A DNA stretch of 64,000 bases, taken from Loripinus fragilis (taxonomy: Eukaryota; Mollusca; Bivalvia; Lucinida; Lucinidae). How positions within the stretch are numbered: position 1 is the first letter of the stretch; each line of letters begins with the position of its first letter. The notes under the pieces were generated by a model that saw only the letters and a program-made list of their open reading frames with translations, ran no database searches and had not been told where the DNA came from. Position numbers and translations under genes: made by a program. Positions 46,872-59,950 of the stretch are shown piece after piece. The stretch is taken from assembly GCA_964019695.1 (NCBI GenBank), contig OZ026522.1, positions 61,217,811 to 61,281,810 of the forward strand, in the 5' to 3' direction.

Positions 46872-49800
46872 GTTGCACTGTAAGTTAGATGAGTTGGATA
46901 AGTTGGACAGTAAGTTGGATGAGTTGGATAAGTTGAGGATGAGTTCGATGAGTTGGATAAGTTGTACTGTAAGTTTTATGAGTTGGCTTGGTTGAGGATG
47001 ATTTCGATGAGTTGGATAAGTTGGACTGTAAGTTGGATGAGTTGGCTAAGTTGAGGATGTAAGTTCGATGAGTTGGATAAGTTGAGGATGAGTTCGATGA
47101 GTTGGATAAGTTGTACTGTAAGTTCGATGAGTTTGCTAAGTTGAGGATGAGTTCGATGAGTTGGATAAGTTATACTGTAAGTTGGATGAGTTGGCTAAGT
47201 TGGAATGTAAGTTCGATGAGTTGGATAAGTTGAGGATGAGTTGGATAAGTTGTACTGTAAGTTGGATGAGTTGGCTAAGTTGTGGATAAGTTCGATGAGT
47301 TGGGTAAGCTGTACTGTAAGTTGGATGAGTTGGCTAAGTTATACTGTAAGTTTGATGAGTTGGATAAGTTGTACTGTAAGTTCGATGAGTTGGCTAAGTT
47401 GAGGATGAGTTCGATGAGTTGGATAAGTTGGACGGTAAGTTGAATGAGTTGGAGAAGTTGAGGATGAGTTCGATGAGTTGGATAAGTTGTACTGTAAGTT
47501 GAATGAGTTGGATAAGTTGAGGATGAGTTCGATGAGTTGGCTAAGTTGTACTGTAAGTTTGATGAGTTGGCTAAGTTGAGGATGAGTTCGATGAGTTGGA
47601 TAAGTTGTACTGTAAGTTGGATGAGTTAGCTAAGTTGTACTATAAGTTGGATGAGTTGGCTAAGTTGAGGATGAGTTCGATGAGTTGGCTAAGTTGTACT
47701 GTAAGTTGGATGAGTTGGCAAAGTTGGAATGTAAGTTCGATGAGTTGGATAAGTTGAGGATGAGTCGGATAAGTTGTACTGTAAGTTGGATGAGTTGGCT
47801 AAGTTGTACTGTAAGTTCGATGAGTTGGCTAAGTTGAGGATGAGTTCGATGAGTTGGGTAAGTTGTACTGTAAGTTGGATGAGTTGGCTAAGTTGAGGAT
47901 GAGTTCGATGAGTTGGATAAGTTGTACTGTAAGTTGGATGAGTTGGCTAAGTTGTACTGTAAGATGGATGAGTTGGCTAAGTTGTACTGTAAGTTCGATG
48001 AGTTGGCTAAGTTGAGGATGAGTTCGATAATATGGGTAAGTTGCACTGTAAGTTGGATGAGTTGGATAAGTTGGACAGTAAGTTGGATGAGTTGGATAAG
48101 TTGAGGATGAGTTCGATGAGTTGGATAAGTTGGACAGTAAGTTCGATGAGTTGGATAAGTTGAGGATGAGTCGGATAAGTTGTACTGTAAGTTGGATGAG
48201 TTGGCTAAGTTGTACTGTAAGTTCGATGAGTTGGCTAAGTTGAGGATGAGTTCGATGAGTTGGGTAAGTTGTACTGTAAGTTGGATGAGTTGGCTAAGTT
48301 GAGGATGAGTTCGATGAGTTGGATAAGTTGTACTGTAAGTTGGATGAGTTGGCTAAGTTGTACTGTAAGTTGGATGAGTTGGCTAAGTTGTACTGTAAGT
48401 TCGATGAGTTGGCTAAGTTGAGGATGAGTTCGATAAGTTGGGTAAGTTGTACTGTAAGTTGGATGAGTTGGCTAAGTTGTACTGTAAGTTCGATGAGTTG
48501 GCTAAGTTGAGGATGAGTTCGATAAGTTGGATAAGTTATACTGTATGTTGGATGAGTTGGCTAAGTTGGAATGTAAGTTCGATAAGTTGGATAAGTTGAG
48601 GATGAGTTGGATAAGTTGTCCTGTAAGTTGGATGAGTTGGCTAAGTTGTGGATAAGTTCGATGAGTTGGGTAAGCTGTACTGTAAGTTGGATGAGTTGGC
48701 TAAGTTGTACTGTAAGTTGGATGAGTTGGATAAGTTGTACTGTAAGTTCGATGAGTTGGCTAAGTTGAGGATGAGTTCCATGAGTTGGATAAGTTGGACG
48801 GTAAGTTGGATGAGTTGGATAAGTTGAGGATGAGTTCGATGAGTTGGATAAGAAGTACTGTAAGTTGGATGAGTTGGATAAGTTGAGGATGAGTTGGATA
48901 AGTTGTACTGTAAGTTGGATGAGTTGGCTAAGTTGGAATGTAAGTTCGATGAGTTGGATAAGTTGAGGATGACATCGATGAGTTGGATAAGTTGGACTGT
49001 AAGTTGGATGAGTTGGATAAGTTGAGGATGAGTTAGATGAGTTGGATAAGTTGGAAGGTAAGTCGTATGAGTTGGATAAGTTGGACTGTAAGTTCGATGA
49101 GTTGGATAAGTTGAGAATAAGTTCGATTAGTTGGATAAGTTGTACTCTAAGTTTGATGAGTTGGATAAGTTGTGCTGTAAGTTGGATGAGTTGGCTAAGT
49201 TGTACTGTAAGTTCGATGAGTTGGCTAAGTTGAGGATGAGTTCGATAATATGGGTAAGTTGCACTGTAAGTTGGATGAGTTGGATAAGTTGGACAGTAAG
49301 TTGGATGAGTTGGATAAGTTGAGGATGAGTTCGATGAGTTGGATAAGTTGTACTGTAAGTTTTATGAGTTGGCTAAGTTGAGGATGAGTTCGATGTGTTG
49401 GATAAGTTGGACTGTAAGTTGGATGAGTTGGCTAAGTTGAGGATGTAAGTTCGATGAGTTGGATAAGTTGAGGATGAGTTCGATGAGTTGGATAAGTTGT
49501 ACTGTAAGTTTGATGAGTTCGCTAAGTTGTACTGTAAGTTCGATGAGTTGGCTAAGTTGAGGATGAGTTCGATAAGTTGGGTAAGTTGTACTGTAAGTTC
49601 GATGAGTTAGATAAGTTGGAATGTAAGTTCGATGAGTTGGCTAAGTTGGAATGTAAGTTCGATGAGTTGGCTTAGTTGAGGATGAGTTCGATGAGTTGGA
49701 TAAATTGGTGGGTAAGTTGGATGAGTTGGATAAGTTGGAATGTAAGTGCGATGAGTTGGATAAGTTGGACTGTAAGTTGGATAAGTAGGATAAGTTGAGG

Positions 49801-51878
49801 ATGAGTTCAATGATCTAGATATGTTGGATGGTAAGTTGGATGAGTTGGCTAAGTTGGACTGTAAGTTCGATGAGTTGGATAAGTTGTACTGTAAGTTCGA
49901 TGAGTTGGCTAAGTTGAGGATGAGTTCGATGAGTTGGATAAGTTGTACTGTAAGTTAGATGAGTTGGCTAAGTTGTACTTTAAGTTCGATGAGTTGGCTA
50001 AGTTGTACTGTAAGTTCGATGAGTTGGATAAGTTGAGGATGAGTTCGATGAGTTGGATAAGTTGGACTGTAAGTTGGATGAGTTGGATAAAGTGGACTGT
50101 AAGTTCGATGAGTTGGATAAGTTGAGGATGAGTTCGATGAGTTGGATAAGTTGGACTGTAAGTTGGATGAGTTGGATTAGTTGAGGATGAGTTCGATGAG
50201 TTGGATAAGTTGGACTCTAAGTTCGATGAGTTGGATAAGTTGGACTCTAAGTTCAATGAGTTGGATAAGTTGGACTGTAAGTTAGATGAGTTGGATAAGT
50301 TGAGAATAAGTTCGATGAGTTGGCTTAGTTGTACTGTAAGTTCGATGAGTTGGCTAAGTTGGTCTGTAAGTTGGATGAGTTGGCTAAGTTGAGGATGACT
50401 TCGATGAGTTGGATAAGTTGGACTATAAGTTGGATGAGATGGATAAGTTGAGGATGAGTTCGATGAGTTGGATAAGTTGGAAGGTAGGTCGGATGAGTTG
50501 GATAAGTTGGACTGTAAGTTCGATGAGTTGGATAAGTTGAGAATAAGTTCGATGAGTTGGCTAAATTGTACTCTAAGTTTGATGAGTTGGATAAGTTGTG
50601 CTGTAAGTTTGATGAGTTGGCTAAGTTGGAATGTCAGTTTGATGAGTTGGATAAGTTGAGGATGAGTTCGATGAGTTGGATAAGTTGGAAGGTAAGTTGG
50701 ATGAGTTGGATAAGTTGGACTGTAAGTTGGATGAGTTGGATAAGTTGAGGATGAGTTCGATGAGTTGGATAAGTTGTACTGTAAGTTTTATGAGTTGGCT
50801 AAGTTGAGGATGAGTTCGATGAGTTGGATAAGTTGGACTGTAAGTTGGATGAGTTGGCTAAGTTGAGGATGTAAGGATGAGTTGGATAAGTTGAGGATGA
50901 GTTCGATGAGTTGTATAAGTTGGACGGTAAGTTGGATGAGTTGGATAAGTTGAGGATGAGTTCGATGAGTTGGATAAGTTGGACTGTACGTTGGATGAGT
51001 TGGATTAGTTGAGGATGAGTTCGATGAGCTGGATAAGTTGGACTCTAAGTTCGATGAGTTGGATAAGTTGGACTCTAAGTTCGATGAGTTGGATAAGTTG
51101 GACTGTAAGTTCGATGAGTTGGATAAGTTGAGGATGAGTTCGATGAGTTGGATAAGTTGTACTGTAAGTAAGATGAGTTTGCTAAGTTGTACTTTAAGTT
51201 CGATGAGTTGGCTAAGTTGTACTGTAAGTTCGATGAGTTGGATAAGTTGAGGATGAGTTCGATGAGTTGGATAAGTTGGACTGTAAGTTGGATGAGTTGA
51301 ATAAAGTGGACTGTAAGTTCGATGAGTCGGATAAGTTGAGGATGAGTTTGATGAGTTGGATAAGTTGGAAGGTAAGTTGGATAAGTTGGGCTGAAAGTTC
51401 GATGAGTTGGATAAGTTGAGGATGAGTTCGATGAGTTGGATAAGTTGTACTGTAAGTGTGATGAGTTGGATAAGTTGAGAATAAGTTCGATGAGTTGGCT
51501 AAGTTGGAACGTAAGTTCGTTGAGTTGGATAAGTTGAGGATGAATTCGATGAGTTGGATAAGTTGGACTGTAGGTTGGATAAGTTGGACAGTACGTTCGA
51601 TGAGTTGGATAAGTTACGGATGAGTTCGATTAGTTGGATAAGTTATACTGTAAGTTCGATGAGTTGGTTAAGTTGAGGATGAGTTCGATGAGTTGGATAA
51701 GTTGTACTATAAGTTTGATGAGTTGGCTAAGTTGTACTGTAAGTTCGATGAGTTGGCTAAGTTGATGATGAGTTCGATAAGTTGGGTAAGTTGCACTGTA
51801 AGTTGGATGAGTTGGCTAAGTTGTACTTTAAGTTCGATGAGTTGGCTAAGTTGAGGATGAGTTCGATAATATGGGTAA

Positions 51879-53336
51879 AAGTAAGTAATGGTGCAAAGAT
51901 CAGGAATCGATACAATCAAGTACCACACCTGACCCAGGATACCAATGGGAAAGTGACAAACTCACAGAAGACACCACAAACGAGAGCCAAGAGGTCAGCC
52001 CTTTCCCAGCAGGTGACCACAAAGCACATATAAACAGACGTGCACAAAACATAGCAACCACAAGACAGAACAAAAACATAAAAGATCCACAAAAGAAGTA
52101 CCGCCTTGGAACGGTCAGTAAAATATTTTACTGGTGGGCTTAAACCGGTTTAACGGCGCCAACCTCACCCTTAATTCAGATGTGGATCAAGACACATAGA
52201 TATTTGGTTTGCATGAAAGACCCCTAACTTATCAATGCATCATCTCCTAAAACATATAAATCAAGATATAACAAGGAGATAAAGCAAGGATAAGGACTCA
52301 ACAGTAAATTAAACTGAATACCGGAGCAAAAGAAGTCCAACAGGTAAACCCCGGTGGGCCCGACAAACAGCCAAAGCATCAGGCCCCTACCATCTCATCA
52401 ATAGATAAGTCTTTAAGTCGGAACCATCATAGAGTCTGAAGTCCGACCCACCGGCGTGCAATTAAAGAGGAAAAAAAAGTTGCCAACCATGATTGGGTTG
52501 ACTACCAAGCATGCAGTCTGTTGCAATACATTAATGTTATAGCCAATCTTTTTATTATGGGAAATTATTTTAATGAACTGCGCTGAAAAATTATTAGAGC
52601 CAACAATCCTCTTCAACTTATACACCAAGTCACCATAGAAATCTGGTTCCAAAAGTCCTTGGCGCAAGAGAGATTTAAGTCCAACTTGGAATTTAGAAAT
52701 CAAATCATAGTATCGTCTATAAAATTTTGAAAATGTTTTGCGAAGTTTATGATACCGATAGCCTTGTTTAAGAAGTTTCTGAGTTAACAATTTATTGCGA
52801 GTGTTGAAGTCAGCAACATAGCTAGATGCTCTAGCAAAACGAATGAGTTGAGAGATATAGACTCCATAGGATGTAGACAAGGAACATCACCATCTAAAAA
52901 TGGGAAATTGACAATTTCAAAATCAAAGTCGTCACGTTTATCATAAATTTTGGTAGAAACAATATCATTAGAAATTGACAAATGCAAGTCTAAAAATGCG
53001 GCTTCGGTATCAGAGGCATTGGCTTTATTAAGTTGGAGCTCTGAAGGGTATATTTGACTAACCGTATTGTCAAAATAAACATTATTAATATTTAAAATAT
53101 CGTCCAAATATCTGGAAGTAGTGTTAAACGCATCAATAACATCAGCCTGCTTATCATCAGAAAGAGACATCATAAAGTCCCTTTCATAACAAAACAGGAA
53201 TAAATCTGCAACCAGGGGAGCACAATTAGTGCCCATAGGAATCCCAACAACTTGTCTATAGAGCTTGGTGCCAAATCGAATAAAAATATTGTCCAACAAA
53301 AAGGTCAGCGCATCACATACATTTTGACACGACGAA
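51879..53336 (-). mobile_element. Penelope-like element (copy B, from segmental duplication)
   Basis: Exact counterpart of 45,414-46,871 at +6,465 bp, with the same array junctions and the same frameshift. It arose by duplication of the surrounding array, not by a second insertion. Confidence 0.85.
52413..53331 (-). pseudogene. Reverse transcriptase relic (copy B)
   Basis: Same two overlapping frames as copy A (53,299-52,784 with YLDDIL, then 52,880-52,413 with SYGVYISQLIRFAR), split by the identical frameshift. The predicted peptides show no difference from copy A. Confidence 0.7.
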
Positions 53337-53530
53337 GTTGCACTGTAAGTTAGATGAGTTGGATAAGTTGTACTGTAAGTTCGATGAGTTGGCTAAGTTC
53401 GGCTGTAAGTTGTATGAGTTGGATAAGTTGAGGATGAGTTCGATGAGTTGGATAAGTTGTACTGTAAGTTGGATAAGTTGGACCGTAAGTACGATGAGAT
53501 GGATAAGTTGAGGATGAGTTCGATGAGTTT

Positions 53531-53540
53531 GCTAGCGTAT
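53531..53540. other. Orientation switch of the array
   Basis: The forward monomers end in GATGAGTTT. GCTAGC (itself a palindrome, 53,531-53,536) and GTAT follow, and then monomers continue in reverse complement (CCAACTTATC TAACTCATCG). There is essentially no spacer between the two arms, so this is the head-to-head inversion centre. Confidence 0.95.
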
Positions 53541-56500
53541 CCAACTTATCTAACTCATCGAACTTACAGTACAACTTACCCAACTTATCGAATTCATCCT
53601 CAACTTAGCCAACTCATCGAACTTACAGTACAACTTAGCAAACTCATCCAACTTACAGTACAACTTATCCAACTCATCGAACTCATCCTCAACTTAGCCA
53701 ACTCATCGAACCTACAGTCCAACTTATCCAACTCATCGAACTCATCCTCAACTTATCAAACTCATCGAACTTACATTCCAACTTAGCCAACTCATCGAAC
53801 TTACATTCCAACTTATCTAACTCATCGAACTTACAGTACAACTTACCCAACTTATCGAACTCATCCTCAACTTAGCCAACTCATCGAACTTACAGTACAA
53901 TTAGCCAACTCATCCAACTTACAGTACAACTCATCCAACTCATCCTCAACTTAGCCAACTCATCGAACTAACAGTACAGCTTATCCAACTCATCCAACTT
54001 ACCGTCCAACTTATCCAACTCATCGAACTCATCCTCAACTTATCCAACTTATCGAACTTACATTCCAACTTAGCCAACTCATCCAACTTACATTCCAACT
54101 TATCTAACTCATCAAACTAACAGTACAACTTACCCAACTTATCGAATTCATCCTCAACTTAGCCAACTCATCGAACTTACAGTACAACTTATCCAACTCA
54201 TCGAACTCATCCTAAACTTAGCCAACTCATCGAACTTACAGTACAACTTATCCAACTCATCGAACTTACATTCCAACTTCGCCAACTTATCGAACTTACA
54301 GTACAACTTAGCCAACTCATCCAACTTACAGTATAACTTATCCAACTCATCGAACTCATCCTCAACTTAACCAACTCATCGAACTTACATTCCAACTTAG
54401 CCAACTCATCCAACTTACAGTACAACTAATCCAACTCATCGAACTCATCCTCAACTTAGCTAACTCATCAAACTTACAGTACAACTTAGCCAACTCATCG
54501 ATCTCATCCTCAACTTATCCAACTCATCCAACTTACATTACAACTTATCCAAGTCATCGAACTCATCCTCATCTTATCCAACTCATCGAACTTACATTCC
54601 AACTTAGCCAACTCATCGAACTTTTAGTACAACTTTTCCAACTCATCGAACTCATCCTCAACTTAGCCAACTCATTGAACCTACAGTCCAACTTTTCCAA
54701 CTAATCGAACTCATCCTCAACTTATCCAACTCATCGTACTTACATTCTAACTTAGCCAACTCATCGAACTTACATTCCAACTTAGCCAACTCATCCAACT
54801 TACAGTACAACTTATCAAACTCATCGAACTCATCCTCAACTTAGCCTACTCATCGAACTTACAGTTCAACTTATCCAACTCATCAAACTCATCCTCAACT
54901 TATCCAACTCATCCAACTTACCGTCCAACTTATCCAACTCATCGAACTCATCCTCAACTTAGCCAACTCATCCAACTTACAGTAAATCTTACCCAACTTA
55001 TCGAACTCATACTCAACTTAGCCAACTCATCCAACTTACAGTACAACTTAGCCAACTCATCCAACTTACAGTACAACTTATCCAACTCATCCTCAACTTA
55101 TTCAACTCATCGAACTTACATTCCAACTTAGCCAACTCATCGAACTCATCCTCAACTTAGCCAACTCATCCAACTTACTGTACAACTTAGCCAACTCATC
55201 GAACTCATCCTCAACTTAGCCAACTCATCGAACTTACAGTACAACTTATCCAACTCATCGAACTTACATTCCAACTTAGCCAACTCATCGAACTTACATT
55301 CCAACTTAACCAACTTATCGAACTCATCCTCAACTTAGCCAACTCATGGAACTTACAGTACAACTTATCCAACTCATCGAACTTACATTCCAACTTAGCC
55401 AACTTATCGAACTTACATTCCAACTTATCTAACTCATCGAACTTACATTCCAACTAACCCAACTTATCGAACTCATCCTCAACTTAGCCAACTCATCGAA
55501 CTTACATTCCAACTTAGCCAACTCATCGAACTTACAGTACAACTTACCCAACTCATCGAACTCATCCTCAACTTAGCCAACTCATCAAACTTACAGTACA
55601 ACTTAGCCAACTCATCGAACTCATCCTCAACCTATCCAACTCATCCAACTTACAGTACAACTTATCCAACTCATCGAACTCATCCTCAACTTATCCAACT
55701 CATCCAACTTACAGTACAACTTATCCAACTCATCGAACTCATCCTCAACTTAGCCAACTCATCGAACTTACAGTAAAACTTATCCAACTCATCAAAGTTA
55801 CAGTTCGACTTAGCCAACTCATCCAACTTACAGTACAGCTTATCCAACTCATCGAACTTATCCACAACTTAGCCAACTCATCCAACTTATAGTACAACTT
55901 AAATGACTCATCCTCAACTTATCCAACTCATCGAACTTTCATTCCAACTTAGCCAACTCATCCAACTTAAAGTACAACTTATCCAACTCATCGAACTCAT
56001 CCTAAACTTAGCCAACTCATCGAACTTACAGCTCAACTTATCCAACTCATCGAACTTACATTCCAACTTAGCCAACTCATCGAACTTACATTCCAACTTA
56101 CCCAACTTATCGAACTCATCCTCAACTTAGCCAACTCATCGAACTTACAGTACAACTTATCCAACTCATCAAACTTACATTCCAACTTAGCCAACTTATC
56201 GAACTTACATTCCAACTTATCTAACTCATCGAACTTACTGTCCAACTTACCCAACTTATCGAGTTCATCCTCAACTTAGCCAACTCATCGAACTTACAGT
56301 ACAACTTAGCCAACTCATCCAACTTACAGTACAACTTACCCAACTTATCGAACTCATCCTCAACTTAGCCAACTCATCGAACTTACAGTACAACTTAGCC
56401 AACTCATCCAACTTACAGTACAACTTAGCCAACTCATCCAACTTACAGTACAACTTATCCAACTCATCGAACTCATCCTCAACTTAGCCAACTCATCCAA

Positions 56501-59500
56501 CTTACAGTACAACTTATCCAACTCATCGAACTTACATTCCAACTTAGCCAACTTATGGAACTTACATTCCAACTTATCTAACTCATCGAACTTACAGTAC
56601 AACTTACCCAACTTATCGAACTCATCCTGAACTTAGCCAACTCATCGAACTTACAGTACAATTAGCCAACTCATCCAACTAACAGTACAACTCATCCAAC
56701 TCATCCTCAACTTAGCCAACTCATCGAACTAACAGTAAAGCTTATCCAACTCATCCAACTTACCGTCCAACTTATCCAACTCATCGAACTCATCCTCAAC
56801 TTATCCAACTTATCGAACTTACATTCCAACTTAGCCAACTCATCCAACTTACATTCCAACTTATCTAACTCATCAAACTAACAGTACAACTTACCCAACT
56901 TATCGAATTCATCCTCAACTTAGCCAACTCATCGAACTTACAGTACAACTTAGCTAACTCATCCAACTTACAGTACAACTTATCCAACTCATCGAACTCA
57001 TCCTAAACTTAGCCAACTCATCGAACTTACAGTACAACTTATCCAACTCATCGAACTTACATTCCAACTTCGCCAACTTATCGAACTTACAGTACAACTT
57101 AGCCAACTCATCCAACTTACAGTACAACTTATCCAACTCATCGAACTCATCCTCAACTTAGCCAACTTATCAAACTTACAGTACAACTTAGCCAACTCAT
57201 CGAACTCATCCTCAACTTATCCAACTCATCCAACTTACAGTACAACTTATCCAACTCATCGAACTCATCCTCAACTTATCCAACTCATCCAACTTACCGT
57301 CCAACTTATCCAACTCATCGAACTCATCCTCAACTTATCCAACTCATCGAACTTACATTCCAACTTAGCCAACTTATCGAACTTACATTCCAACTTATCT
57401 AACTCATCGAACTTACAGTCCAACTTACCCAACTTATCGAACTCATCCTCAACTTAGCCAACTCATCGAACTTACAGTACAACTTAGCCAACTCATCCAA
57501 CTTACAGTACAACTTATCCAACTCATCGAACTCATCCTCAACTTAGCCTACTCATCGAACTTACATTCCAACTTAGCCAACTCATCCAACTTACAGTACA
57601 ACTTATCCAACTCATCGAACTCATCCTCAACTTAGCCAACTTATCAAACTTACAGTACAACTTAGCCAACTCATCGAACTCATCCTCAACTTATCCAACT
57701 CATCCAACTTACAGTACAACTTATCCAACTCATCGAACTCATCCTCAACTTATCCAACTCATCCAACTTACCGTCCAACTTATCCAACTCATCGAACTCA
57801 TCCTCAACTTAGCCAACTCATCGACATTACAGTACAACTTATCCAACTCATCACACTTACAGTACAACTAAGCCAACTCATCCAACTTACAGTACAACTT
57901 ATCCAACTCATCGAACTCATCCTCAACTTAGCCAACTCATCGAACTTACAGTACAACTTACCCAACTTATCGAACTCATCCTCAACTTAGCCAACTCATC
58001 GAACTTACAGTACAACTTACCCAACTCATCAAACTCATCCTCAACTTAGCCAACTCCTTGAACTTACAGTACAACTTAGCCAACTCATCCAACTTACAGT
58101 ACAACTTATCCAACTCATCGAACTCATCCTAAACTTAGCCATCTCATTGAACTTACAGTACAACTTATCCAACTCATCCAACTTACCGTCCAGCTTATCC
58201 AACTCATCGAACTCATCCTCAACTTATCCAACTCATCGAACTTACATTCAAACTTAGCCAACTCATCGAACTTACATTTAAACTTATCTAACTCATCCTC
58301 AACTTATCCAACTCATCGAACTTTTATTCCAACTGAGCCAACTCATCCAACTTACAGTACAACTTATCCAACTCATCGAACTCATCCTAAACTTAGCCAA
58401 CTCATCGAACTTACAGTACAACTTATCCAACTCATCGAACTTACATTCCAACTTAGCCAACTCATCGAACTTACATTCCAACTTACTCAACTTATCGAAC
58501 TCATCCTCCACTTAGCCAACTCATCGAACTTACAGTACAACTTATCCAACTCATCGAACCTACATTCCAACTTAGCCAACTTATCGAACTTACATTCAAA
58601 CTTATCTAACTCATCGAACTTACAGTCCAACTTACCCAACTTCTCGAACTCATCCTCAACTTAGCCAACTCATCGAACTTACAGTACAACTTAGCCAACT
58701 CATCCAACTTACAGAACAACTTACCCAACTTATCGAACTCATCCTCAACTTAGCCAACTCATCGAACTTACAGTACAACTTAGCCAACTCATCCAACTTA
58801 CAGTACAACTTAGCCAACTCATCCAACTTACAGTACAACTTATCCAACTCATCCAACTTACAGTACAACTTACCCAACTTATCAAACTCATCCTCAACTT
58901 AGCCAACTCATCGAACTTACAGTACAACTTAGCCAACTCATCCAACTTACAGTACAACTTAGCCAACTCATCCAACTTACAGTACAACTTATCCAACTCA
59001 TCGAACTCATCCTCAACTTAGCCAACTCATCGAACTTACAGTACAACGTATCCAACTCATCGAACTTACATTCCAACTTGGCCAACTCATCGAACTTACA
59101 TTCCAACTTACCCAACTTATCGAACTCATCCTCAACTTAGCCAACTCATCGAACTTACAGTACAACTTATCCAACTCATCGAACTTACATTCCAACTTAG
59201 CCAACTTATCGAACTTACATTCCAACTTATCTAACTCATCGAACTTACAGTCCAACTTACCCAACTTATCGAACTCATCCTCAACTTAGCCAACTCATCG
59301 AACTTACAGTACAACTTAGCCAACTCATCCAACTTACAGTACAACTTACCCAACTTATCGAACTCATCCTCAACTTAGCCAACTCATCGAACTTACAGTA
59401 CAACTTAGCCAACTCATCCAACTTACAGTACAACTTAGCCAACTCATCCAACTTACATTCCAACTTATCCAACTCATCGAACTCATCCTCAACTTAGCCA

Positions 59501-59760
59501 ACTCATCCAACTTACAGTACAACTTACACAACTTATCGAACTCATCCTCAACTTATCCAACTCATCGAACTTACATTCCAATTTAGCCAACTCATCGAAC
59601 TTTCAGTACAACTTATCCAACTCAGCGAACTTACATTCCAACTTAGCCAACTCATCGAACTTACATTCCAACTTAGCCAACTCATCGAACTTACAGTCCA
59701 ACTTAGCGAACTCATCGAACTCATCCTCAACTTATCCAACTCATCCAACTTACCCAACTC
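53541..59760 (-). repeat. Right arm of the array (reverse orientation)
   Basis: The same 30/29-bp monomers as the left arm, now as CATC-CAACTTATC-CAACTTACAGTA. The strand is G-poor. Marker variants show weaker higher-order structure, for example 56,271 and 59,281 (3,010 bp apart), and 54,207 and 56,998 (2,791 bp apart). There is no recent clean unit. About 6.2 kb, five times shorter than the left arm. Confidence 0.95.
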
Positions 59761-59935
59761 ATCGAACAGCTCAACTCATCCAACTCATCGAACTCATTCT
59801 CAACTCATCCAACTTATCGAACTTACCCAACTCATCCAACTTATCGAACTTATCTTTTAACTTATCGAACTCAGCTTGCTTAGCTTACTCAACTCATCGA
59901 ACTTAGCTTGCATCTTGCTGCATATAATGGTCCAA
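59761..59935 (-). repeat. Degenerate short-unit edge of the right arm
   Basis: The 12-mer block is lost. Only 9-mer-based words remain (CAACTCATC, CAACTTATC, GAACTTACC, with CAGCTTGCTTAGCTTACTC). This looks like either the ancestral simple form or eroded array edge. Confidence 0.8.
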
Positions 59936-59950
59936 TGTTATACTCATGAC

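Larger units (their letters stand above)
46872..53336 (+). repeat. 6,465-bp tandem duplication, copy B
   Basis: Near-identical second copy, ending at the 5' junction of the second Penelope-like insertion. The next bases (53,337 on) begin again with GTTGCACTGTAAGTTAG, as at 46,872, and then diverge. The insertion therefore preceded the duplication. Confidence 0.9.
21778..53530 (+). repeat. Left arm of giant minisatellite array (forward orientation)
   Basis: Continuous monomers of 30 bp, built from the 9-mers GATGAGTTG and GATAAGTTG (or GCTAAGTTG) plus the 12-mer TACTGTAAGTTC, alternate with 29-bp monomers in which the last block is AGGATGAGTTC. Common variants use GGACTG, GGAATG or GGAAGG in place of TACTG. 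Because 29 is not a multiple of three, reading frames shift every 89-119 bp. The strand is extremely poor in C. About 31.7 kb, interrupted only by two Penelope-like insertions at 45,414-46,871 and 51,879-53,336. Confidence 0.97.

Noticed and set aside
21778..59935. Dozens of open frames of 60-210 codons in the array (repeats such as DELAKLYCKF, NSSNLQYNLA, PTHPTYSPTYPTHRT)
   Set aside because: They follow from a 30-bp monomer divisible by three and the rarity of stop triplets on the minus strand. The same DNA is open in several frames, 29-bp monomers shift the frame every 89-119 bp, and identical frames recur with each higher-order unit. No start context, splice logic or codon bias supports translation.
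21778..59935. CRISPR array
   Set aside because: No alternation of constant repeat with unique spacers. All parts of the monomer are variants of one sequence, and the genome context is eukaryotic.
21778..59935. Telomeric or centromeric satellite
   Set aside because: No TTAGGG-type repeat and no roughly 170-bp monomer. The array is bounded by ordinary sequence with inverted edges. A centromere role cannot be excluded but nothing points to it.
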